Shown here in pieces: positions 15,218-21,940 of a DNA stretch of 24,323 nt (position 1 is its first letter; every line of letters begins with the position of its first letter). A program made the position numbers and the translations under genes. Source of the DNA: Pirellulaceae bacterium (lineage in GTDB: Bacteria > Planctomycetota > Planctomycetia > Pirellulales > Pirellulaceae); assembly GCA_013002105.1 (NCBI GenBank), contig JABDKS010000850.1:1-24323 (forward strand), in the 5' to 3' direction. The notes below the pieces were generated by a model, which was not told the origin of the DNA, made no database searches, and saw only the letters and a program-made list of their open reading frames with translations.

Positions 15218-17623
15218 ATGTTGGAGTTTTCGTCACTAGAACGGATCGCACAGCTATTTACAGCGACCGGTGACACATTGATTGATCGCCGAGGATTTAT
15301 TCGTGGAGCAGCCGCGGGTGGAATTCTGCCGTTCGGGCTCGGTCGCAATAGCGGTGATCCCAAAATTCCTGATTGCCCGTTGAAAATTATCCGCGAGAAG
15401 CGGTTTGAGACACTCGTGGCATGTGTTCGCGCTCAGCTGGATGCATTGTGGTGTGGCCGTCCAGGTGACAATCCCTGTATCGTCGCCCAAGAGATTCTGA
15501 CGTACGCTTCCTATCTTCCGAAGCGGATGCAGCATGGGGCCAATGTCGCATTACTGTGGATTGATCTGTATAGCAGAAAGAATGCGGGCGGCCGTCTGCA
15601 TACTATCTCGACGCGCCGCGTGCGGGAGGTACTCAATCAAGGCGAGTACCCGCGGGGTCGATTTTCGCCGCCATTGATTCGGTGGGAAGACGATCATCTG
15701 CTGCACATGGCCGTCAGCGGGATCATGATGCTGGGGCGTCTGGTGATTCATTCACGCGGGCCGGCTCGCAAGTTGATCCAACTAGGCTGGTCGGAAATTT
15801 GCGAACAACCCAAGCATCTTGTTTCGGTTCCTCCCCCGCCACTGGCAGATCTGTCCGAGTACTACGATGTCTGTGTCATCGGTAGCGGGGCCGGCGGGGC
15901 AACGGTTGCCAACCGGTTAACAGCCGCTGGCAAACGCGTATTGATTCTGGATATTGGAGATTTTGTCAGCCCGGACGCGTTGATCCAAAAGATTCCGCAG
16001 CCCGACGGTTCGATTAAATTGGCACCGCCCCGCAGCGATGAAGTGTTGTATCGGTTGTACAAGGACGCTGGTGGGCAGATCTCAGGCGGAATGGGGAAAG
16101 TCAATTCGAAAATCGATCTGGCAATTCCTCGCTTGCGGAAAAAGATTCCCGTCAAGCAGACGATCAATGTTTGCCAGGCCAAGGTGTTCGGCGGGGGACC
16201 GTATGTCAATAACGCGATCCACCTGCCAATGTCCCAAGAGATCTACAACGACAAGTGGGCCGGACGTCAGCCCGCGAATGTTCCCTATGAACAGTTGTCT
16301 GACCTGATGACGGGGATTTGTGACGAGCTGGGAGTCAACACGGAAGTCACTGACGTGCAGACCAGTGATCGTAGCCTCCGGTTTGCAGAAGGCTGCGAGG
16401 CGTTGGGTGAAGAGGTGCAGCCGCTGCCGGTCGCAATGCGGACCAAATGTCTGGGCTGCGGCAGTGACAATTCGGTTGACAGTTTTGGTGACCACATCGG
16501 AGGCATTCATCCCTATTCACCTGGCGGCCCCAACAGCTTTCTTGTGCAGGCGATGCACAATCCAGAGCCTGCTGCGGTGTCGTATCGTACGTCCGCCAAC
16601 CGATTGCGAATTCATCGCGACGAAGCGGGTCAGTTGCAGGTTGCCGGTGTCGATGTCAGCCGCGTCGAAGAAGGTGGGTGTCGGACCAATGCGACCATTC
16701 GGGCCAAGGAGTACGTCGTCGCGGCCGGAGTGGGGCCCACAACGAGTTTGTTGGCACAAGGTTTGTCATCCGCACGATCGCGTAATCGACATCTTGGAGA
16801 GCGTCTGACCGCCAACGTGGGTACCGCGGTCTATGCCATGTTTGACAAACCGATTTGGCCATCAGGCAGCGGACGACCTGAACCTGGCGTCACGCAGTGT
16901 TTTTTAGTCGACCGAAAAATGGTCGAACGTGACGGGCAGATGTTAGAAGAGCCGGCGCTCGAAAACTGGTTTCACTTTCCCGGAACGGTCGCGCTAGCAC
17001 TGTGCGGATGGTTCAAGGAATTTGCCTGCGTGATGCGGCGATTCAATCATCTGTCGATGTCGGGAATTGTTGTTCCGACACAAGTGCGATGCAGCAATTA
17101 CGTGGATTCCTGTGGAAAGATCCAAATCGAATTCGATTGTGATGAATTTGAATTGTTATTACGAGGAATGCGACGTGTCGCACGAATCTATTTTGCGGCT
17201 GCTAAACCAGACGATGGCGTGACGCTACATTTGCCAACCAAGTCGGTGTTGATGCGTGGCAATCGACCCGCCGTGATCCGATCGATGGCCGATTTTGAAT
17301 GGGCTCTGTGTCAAATTCGCAAACGTGGACCCGCCTACATCAACTTGTTGACCACACACCCACAAGGTGGTGCGTCGTTGGGCGACGCGGTCGATCCCAG
17401 TACGTTCCAAGTGAAATCGGATTGTGAAGGCAATGTTCAGAATTTGACGGTTGCCGACGCAACTTTGTTCCCTGCCGGATGTGAGATCAATCCGCAATTG
17501 ACGGTCAAAGCGCTCGCGACCTTGGCATCTCATCAAGTGCTGAAACGGCTCGCCGGCGAGAGTGTCATGGACACCACCGAGCAGATAGCCGACGGCGAAG
17601 CGGATCACAACGTTGACGTGTGA
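15218..17623 (+). CDS. Tat-exported GMC-family FAD oxidoreductase
   Basis: An 801-residue flavoprotein of the glucose-methanol-choline family, nearest in layout to long-chain alcohol or cholesterol oxidases; the substrate is not predictable. A twin-arginine signal (D23-RRGFIRGAAAGG, R24/R25) sits after a 22-residue leader, indicating export of the folded, FAD-loaded protein. Residues about 60-205 form a helical N-terminal domain of unclear role. The dinucleotide-binding loop is VIGSGAGG (G222-G227). A CLGCGSDN motif (C411, C414) lies where related fatty-alcohol oxidases have cysteine clusters. The C-terminal GMC domain has THPQGG (H714) and DATLFPAGCEINPQLT (D747, N758), the His/Asn pair expected at the flavin. 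The ATG at 15218 has only a weak upstream GGATAGG. A 232-bp gap separates it from yhaN, so it may have its own promoter. Confidence 0.85.
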   Translation: MLEFSSLERIAQLFTATGDTLIDRRGFIRGAAAGGILPFGLGRNSGDPKIPDCPLKIIREKRFETLVACVRAQLDALWCGRPGDNPCIVAQEILTYASYLPKRMQHGANVALLWIDLYSRKNAGGRLHTISTRRVREVLNQGEYPRGRFSPPLIRWEDDHLLHMAVSGIMMLGRLVIHSRGPARKLIQLGWSEICEQPKHLVSVPPPPLADLSEYYDVCVIGSGAGGATVANRLTAAGKRVLILDIGDFVSPDALIQKIPQPDGSIKLAPPRSDEVLYRLYKDAGGQISGGMGKVNSKIDLAIPRLRKKIPVKQTINVCQAKVFGGGPYVNNAIHLPMSQEIYNDKWAGRQPANVPYEQLSDLMTGICDELGVNTEVTDVQTSDRSLRFAEGCEALGEEVQPLPVAMRTKCLGCGSDNSVDSFGDHIGGIHPYSPGGPNSFLVQAMHNPEPAAVSYRTSANRLRIHRDEAGQLQVAGVDVSRVEEGGCRTNATIRAKEYVVAAGVGPTTSLLAQGLSSARSRNRHLGERLTANVGTAVYAMFDKPIWPSGSGRPEPGVTQCFLVDRKMVERDGQMLEEPALENWFHFPGTVALALCGWFKEFACVMRRFNHLSMSGIVVPTQVRCSNYVDSCGKIQIEFDCDEFELLLRGMRRVARIYFAAAKPDDGVTLHLPTKSVLMRGNRPAVIRSMADFEWALCQIRKRGPAYINLLTTHPQGGASLGDAVDPSTFQVKSDCEGNVQNLTVADATLFPAGCEINPQLTVKALATLASHQVLKRLAGESVMDTTEQIADGEADHNVDV

Positions 17624-17745
17624 GTAGAACGGATGCCGCCAGAAGGTCATCCACGTGGCGGAATCGAAAGCGCCGACGTCAAAGTGACCGACAATCCTGC
17701 GGCTGAGGTTCAGTCGTCATCGCTTTGGTACGGGCGGATTTGACG

Positions 17746-17781
17746 AGCGAATGCACCGTTGACTTGCTGCGGGCATTCGCT
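17746..17781. terminator. Possible weak terminator hairpin between convergent genes
   Basis: The arms AGCGAATGC (17746-17754) and GCATTCGCT (17773-17781) are perfectly complementary around an 18-base loop. The site lies between the end of the plus-strand GMC gene and the end of the minus-strand anti-sigma gene. No T-tract follows on either side, so it may be a structure barrier or processing signal rather than an intrinsic terminator. Confidence 0.35.
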
Positions 17782-17810
17782 GGTTCGCCAGCTCTTCCAG
17801 GGCGTTGTCA

Positions 17811-18854
17811 CTAACGTTGTTTTACATCGACAAAGGGTGGTCGCCAGCTTGGTGCCAGCGAAGCGTCGTCAACATTGATTCCTGCTTCGTTGCGTCGGCG
17901 GTGATTCCAAAGCGGATGGTCGGGCATGGCTTCGAGTGCCTCGAGCGTGAAGAACTGCACCCGGCCGTCTTCGAACAGCACGTTGATTCCTTTTCCGCTA
18001 TGCCCAACGTTTTCCACACCCAGTCGGCCGTTGGAGAAACCCGGTAACGGTGCGTCCGCCATGACAGCGAACGTGGCGCGCGATTCAAATTTGGGGGCTG
18101 TCAAACGATCGCGTTCGATAACGCCCAGATTGTATGCATAGTGTCCACCGACGATTCGCTGCAATTGCTGTAAACGATTCACTGGAGATTGGTGCAGGTC
18201 CGCGACCGAGACGAGCTCGTTGAATCCCACCAATTGGTTTTCCTGAGGTGTCGACGAATCGAATGAAGGGGGATTGCGTGATGGGCACCAACGCACAGAT
18301 GGATCATCAAGCAATCCGGCGTCATGCAAGCGAACGGCGTAAACACCTGCGAACGCTTCGGGGCCCTGTTCCGCAACCGCCGGCAATTGTTCGTGCGGAT
18401 TGCGAGTGACGTAGGAAACCAGCGCGGTATGCAATTGTCGAAAACGATCTTGGCAAGCTGCTTTGCGAGATTCGAATCGGCCTTGCGCGATTGCTGGTAG
18501 CAGCAGCCCCAGCAAGATTGCCAATGCCATCGAACCGCTGACCCAGTCCAGCCAATTCATCGAACCACGATCGGACGACTCCGCGACGCTGCCCATCGGG
18601 GTAAGCAGTACCGGCGTGGGAACGGGTGCGTCTGTTTCCGCGGGTAGCGGTGGGAGACTGTCCAGCGTCCGACGAACCAAGTCACTGCTGGGAGCGGTCG
18701 GCCCCTGGTAGCCTTCTTCGAGCGGTCGCAACGCGTTTTGGATCTTCGCCAACTCCGCCCGCGCATCAGCATCGTCACGCAACAGCTGTGCGATCCGACG
18801 CATCTCGTGTGGCTCCAATGCGCCCAGCAAATAGCCTAAAAGATCTTCGTGCAT
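17811..18854 (-). CDS. Putative anti-sigma factor with DUF1559-like prepilin region
   Basis: A 347-residue single-pass membrane protein, probable partner of the ECF sigma factor just upstream. Residues 1-50 (MHEDLLGYLLGALEPHEMRR) look like a cytoplasmic anti-sigma domain but contain no Cys, so it is not of the zinc-binding type. A Pro/Ser linker follows, then one TM segment at about 104-124. From the TM onward the protein resembles DUF1559 prepilin-like proteins of planctomycetes: LLGLLLPAIAQ, then a conserved-looking ACQDRFRQLHTALVSY helix, a beta-rich domain, and near the C-terminus GHSGKGINVLFEDG (H285 to D296-G297), an H-X10-DG variant of the H-X9-DG motif. ATG 18854 is chosen over 18893 because the family-like start MHEDL begins there. 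Pairing with the sigma gene and the sensor role are inferred. Confidence 0.8.
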   Translation of the reverse strand: MHEDLLGYLLGALEPHEMRRIAQLLRDDADARAELAKIQNALRPLEEGYQGPTAPSSDLVRRTLDSLPPLPAETDAPVPTPVLLTPMGSVAESSDRGSMNWLDWVSGSMALAILLGLLLPAIAQGRFESRKAACQDRFRQLHTALVSYVTRNPHEQLPAVAEQGPEAFAGVYAVRLHDAGLLDDPSVRWCPSRNPPSFDSSTPQENQLVGFNELVSVADLHQSPVNRLQQLQRIVGGHYAYNLGVIERDRLTAPKFESRATFAVMADAPLPGFSNGRLGVENVGHSGKGINVLFEDGRVQFFTLEALEAMPDHPLWNHRRRNEAGINVDDASLAPSWRPPFVDVKQR

Positions 18855-19007
18855 TTCAGCGCAAAACCTGAAAAAAACGCGTGTTGGACGCAACGAGAAC
18901 CGTTCCCGAGACGTCTCCGCTGGAAGATGTTACGCCGGGCGACCGGGAAGGGTTCGCCTGGCAGATGCATCGCATGATGACGGTTTCGCGAATAAAAGCT
19001 GCGTTAT

Positions 19008-19679
19008 TCAGTCTTCAACGGCGTCGTGGGTTTCGCCCCACAACGTACCGAGCCGCTGAACCGCAGCGTGAAGGCGGCTCTTGACCGTCCCCACAGGAAT
19101 TCCCAAGGCGTCCGCTGCCTCGCGATATTTTAAACCTTGGTAATACACCAAGTGGATAACCTGTTGCATCGGCTCGCCCAATGAACGAACCGCTTCATGG
19201 ACCCAACGACCATTTTCTTGTTCGGACGCACAAACCAGGGGATCGGGCATGGCTCCAACAAGTTTCTCGGACCAACTGCCCGATCGTTGGTCGCTATCGG
19301 AATTGGAAACACGATCCAACGAAACCATCCGATGGCGTTTGTTGCGCCGTTGGACGTCGATCGCTTGATTTGTCGCGATAGCGTAGAGCCAGGGTCGAAA
19401 ACGACGCGTGGCGTCAAACTGCTGACACTTCAGGTGAACTTGCAAGAAAGTGCCCTGGAATGCGTCCTCGGCCATCTCGGAATTGCCGATGTAGCGACGC
19501 AAATAACTATAGATTTCTCGCTCGTACCGGTTGATCAGGACCTCGTAGAGCCCCCGTTGACCCGATTGGCGATATTGGATGATCAGGTCTTCGTCGGTCA
19601 ACTCTTCCCAGGCGGCACGTTGGATGCCTGTGTCTGTGGCAGCTGAGTTCGCTGTTTGTTGGGCAGTTTGAAGAGCCAT
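19008..19679 (-). CDS. ECF-type RNA polymerase sigma factor
   Basis: A 223-residue sigma-70 family protein of the extracytoplasmic-function class. Region 2 spans about 47-113 (LINRYEREIYSYLRRYIG, then AEDAFQGTFLQV and the RPWLYAIATNQAIDVQRR motif that binds and melts the -10 element). A Ser/Asp-rich linker covers about 120-155, with no sigma-3 domain. Region 4 spans about 160-211 with a helix-turn-helix (YREAADALGIPVGTVKSRLH) for the -35 element. A 28-residue polar N-terminal extension precedes region 2. ATG 19679 follows GGGAGG at five bases. The putative anti-sigma gene begins 153 bp downstream on the same strand with no terminator between, so they probably share a transcript. Target genes cannot be read from this window. 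Confidence 0.92.
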   Translation of the reverse strand: MALQTAQQTANSAATDTGIQRAAWEELTDEDLIIQYRQSGQRGLYEVLINRYEREIYSYLRRYIGNSEMAEDAFQGTFLQVHLKCQQFDATRRFRPWLYAIATNQAIDVQRRNKRHRMVSLDRVSNSDSDQRSGSWSEKLVGAMPDPLVCASEQENGRWVHEAVRSLGEPMQQVIHLVYYQGLKYREAADALGIPVGTVKSRLHAAVQRLGTLWGETHDAVED

Positions 19680-19866
19680 GGGGTCCTCCCGGGCGGGTGG
19701 GGGCGCAGAAAAGGATTCTGACTACTTGAGGCGAGTTCTAACCAAGCACGCGTCAAGTCAGTCGCCAAACCGCCGGAAATGGATCGCCTACAGAGATAAG
19801 ACCCCAAGAAAAGACCCACTAGTACAGCGAAATCGAGCAATTGCTTCCGCAGTGCTGTTACTACGC

Positions 19867-19895
19867 ATTGTCGCGTAAACGGGGTCGAAGGTCAA
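19867..19895 (-). promoter_or_regulatory. Candidate promoter of the sigma factor gene
   Basis: On the minus strand TTGACC (19895-19890) and GACAAT (19872-19867) are separated by exactly 17 bases, matching the housekeeping sigma consensus at 5/6 and 4/6 positions. It would give a leader of about 180 bases before ATG 19679. Chance matches of this quality are not rare, so the call is tentative. Confidence 0.35.
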
Positions 19896-19907
19896 AGCAA
19901 TAAAACT

Positions 19908-19925
19908 TTGTTATTTAAATCACAA
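19908..19925. promoter_or_regulatory. Operator-like 18-bp dyad
   Basis: TTGTTATTTAAATCACAA is an inverted repeat with eight of nine base pairs matched (TTGT-x-ATTT/AAAT-x-ACAA). It lies 13 bp upstream of the candidate -35 of the sigma gene and about 240 bp upstream of the permease start, a place where a dimeric regulator could act on either gene. Its spacing is unlike CRP or FNR sites. No regulator gene is nearby. Confidence 0.35.
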
Positions 19926-19982
19926 GCGGGCAATTGAACCAAAATGGGGCACCTGAGCTTTTGTCTGTTTCCCCCCCCTCCA

Positions 19983-20049
19983 ATCGGCATCAGCGACAGT
20001 GTCGATCTTGTGCCGATAGCCCGGCGGGTCGCGGGGGGTGCTGTCCCCG
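19983..20049 (+). promoter_or_regulatory. Two hairpins in the permease leader
   Basis: Hairpin one pairs ATCGGCA (19983-19989) with TGCCGAT (20011-20017) and has an inner stem CGAC/GTCG (19994-19997 with 20001-20004). Hairpin two pairs CGGGG (20032-20036) with CCCCG (20045-20049). No U-tract follows either. They could form a structured 5' leader or hide the downstream ribosome site; no known riboswitch consensus was recognised. Confidence 0.3.
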
Positions 20050-20151
20050 TGTGGAGGCGGACATTAAAAAGCACACTGGATAGCCCGCTGGCTCGCACGA
20101 TTCACCGATCGGCCGCCCCAGTCCGCCAAGCCAGCCACGATCTAAGAGCCC

Positions 20152-20166
20152 GGAGAAAATGCCTTG
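20152..20166 (+). promoter_or_regulatory. Shine-Dalgarno site with TTG start of the permease
   Basis: GGAGA at 20152-20156 lies seven bases before TTG 20164-20166. An out-of-frame ATG at 20159 opens a two-codon frame whose TGA overlaps this TTG, so it is not the permease start. Confidence 0.6.
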
Positions 20167-21867
20167 AGCGATTCGTCCTCCCCTACTGGCAGCGCGTCGA
20201 ACCTAGGACGTTACCAGTGGGCTCAGACCGGTGACATCAACGCATTTTTTGGGTTGATGTTGGACAATATCGCTGGACTGTTGTTGATGGTCAGCTTGTT
20301 GGTCTTTGGTTTTGGATTCCCCCAAGATTTTGCGGTCACCGCGATGGTGCCGGGCACGGCCTTGGGAGTAATGGTCGGTGACCTGGCCTTTTTCTATTTC
20401 GCATTTCGCCTGGCCAAGCAAACAGGACGTAGCGATGTCACCGCCATGCCGCTGGGACTCGATACACCCTCCACGTTCGGTATCGTGCTGTTCATCTTGG
20501 GGCCCTCGTATTTGCAAGGTATCAATGCGCTCGGATTGACCGAAACCCAAGCGGCCTATCGCACGTGGTACATCGGAATTTGGTGCATCGTGATGAGCGG
20601 GTTGATCAAACTGGTGATGGCACCATTTACGGAGTGGGTGCGTCGTGTGGTTCCGCGCGCCGGTCTGCTCGGTTCGCTGGCGGCGATCGCGTTGGTTCTG
20701 ATCAGTTTTATTCCATTGATGGAGATTCTGGGGCATCCGCTGCCCGGCATGCTTGCTCTGGTGATTGTGTTGGCGACTTTGATCGCGCATATCCCGTTGC
20801 CCGGTCGCACGCCGGGAACGCTGGGGGCTCTGCTGATTGCGGGTGCTGTCTACTACGCGATGTGTGCATTCGGTGGACTGGGTTACCATTTTCCAACGAC
20901 GCCGGACGTTCAGTGGTTGCCGACGCGATGGATGGAAGCGTGGCAATTCGGTTGGGTCGCAGCGTTCCGCGATGCACTGCCCTATTTGCCGATCGCGCTT
21001 CCGTTCGCATTGGGCACAGTCGTGGGCGGCATCGATTGCACCGAAAGCGCCGCGTCGGCGGGCGACCGTTATGACACAAGAACCGTGATCGGTGTTGAAG
21101 CGATCGCGACATTGATTGCGGGAATTTCCGGTGGTGTGATTCAAACCACGCCGTACATCGGACACCCGGCTTACAAAGCGATGGGCGGGCGAGCCGGCTA
21201 CACCCTGGGAACCGCGTTGCTGGTCGGTTCGGCGGGATTGATCGGATACTTCACAATTCTTAACGCGTGGATACCAATGCCGGTGGTGATGCCGATTTTG
21301 GTGTTCGTGGGTCTAGAGATCACGGCGCAAAGTTTTTTGGCCACACCGCGTCGACACTATGCCGCGGTCGCCCTAGCTTGTCTGCCCGCATTAGCGTTTT
21401 TAGCGATGAATATTCCTGGACGAATCTTCGGTGATGGAGCGATGTTGGCAGCCGAAATGAATCCGGATTCGTTGCAGGACGAGAGTTTGAAGGCGAATAT
21501 CAAGACACTCACGATGCTCAGCAGTGGATTCATTCTGACGAGCCTGTTCTGGGCTTGGGCTCTGGCGGCAACCATCGATCGACGATTGAAAGTGGCCGGG
21601 TCGGTGATGTTGGTCGCAATGACGTTGACGCTTTTCGGGGTGATTCACTCACCATTGGCCGGCAATCAGCTTTTTTTGCCCGTGGGACCAGAGAGTTGGT
21701 CGCACATCGTGCTCGATGCGGCCAACCGAGGTCCCGTTTTGGAATTTGCGGCCGCGTACGGGGCTTGCGCTATCTTGTTTTTTGTCTGGTCGACGTATTC
21801 GGGCGTGGGCGAACCGATTGTCACTCGCGACGAGGATGTCGTGGTCGATGTTGTCGACGTTCATTGA
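20164..21867 (+). CDS. NCS2/AzgA-like permease
   Basis: A 567-residue polytopic inner-membrane transporter with about 12-14 hydrophobic segments. It resembles the nucleobase-cation symporter-2 (xanthine/uracil, AzgA-like) superfamily: an early DINAFFGLMLDNIAGLLL segment, MPLGLDTPSTFGIVLF, and a central GTVVGGIDCTESAASAGDRYDTRTVIGVEAIATLIAG block followed by GGVIQTTPYIGHPAYKAMGGRAGY, which matches the AzgA-type substrate/ion region. The middle block is about residues 280-345. The substrate is not certain; a purine or other small anion is only a guess. Polar ends (residues 1-18 and the acidic Val/Asp-rich tail from about 552) are cytoplasmic or periplasmic. It starts at TTG 20164. The following gene begins 73 bp downstream with no terminator visible, so the two may be cotranscribed. 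Confidence 0.8.
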   Translation: MSDSSSPTGSASNLGRYQWAQTGDINAFFGLMLDNIAGLLLMVSLLVFGFGFPQDFAVTAMVPGTALGVMVGDLAFFYFAFRLAKQTGRSDVTAMPLGLDTPSTFGIVLFILGPSYLQGINALGLTETQAAYRTWYIGIWCIVMSGLIKLVMAPFTEWVRRVVPRAGLLGSLAAIALVLISFIPLMEILGHPLPGMLALVIVLATLIAHIPLPGRTPGTLGALLIAGAVYYAMCAFGGLGYHFPTTPDVQWLPTRWMEAWQFGWVAAFRDALPYLPIALPFALGTVVGGIDCTESAASAGDRYDTRTVIGVEAIATLIAGISGGVIQTTPYIGHPAYKAMGGRAGYTLGTALLVGSAGLIGYFTILNAWIPMPVVMPILVFVGLEITAQSFLATPRRHYAAVALACLPALAFLAMNIPGRIFGDGAMLAAEMNPDSLQDESLKANIKTLTMLSSGFILTSLFWAWALAATIDRRLKVAGSVMLVAMTLTLFGVIHSPLAGNQLFLPVGPESWSHIVLDAANRGPVLEFAAAYGACAILFFVWSTYSGVGEPIVTRDEDVVVDVVDVH

Positions 21868-21940
21868 GTATGAACCGTCGAAATGCCACTCCCAATCTTG
21901 CACTACTGATCCCCGTTTTATGATTTCGCGGAAGGTTCGA

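Larger units (their letters stand above)
19680..20163. other. Divergent regulatory region, sigma gene and permease
   Basis: This 484-bp gap separates the minus-strand sigma gene from the plus-strand permease. It holds a candidate sigma70-like promoter reading toward the sigma gene (19895-19867), an 18-bp dyad (19908-19925), a C8-type homopolymer run near 19972-19979 and two hairpins in what would be the permease leader (19983-20017, 20032-20049). I see no small gene and no recognised riboswitch in it. Confidence 0.5.

Noticed and set aside
19680..20163. Purine riboswitch upstream of the permease
   Set aside because: The conserved junction and loop sequences of the purine aptamer were not found in the leader.
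20203..21165. 320-codon open frame on the minus strand
   Set aside because: It is antisense to the permease and its product is an Arg/Gln/His-rich string typical of reverse reading of membrane-protein codons.
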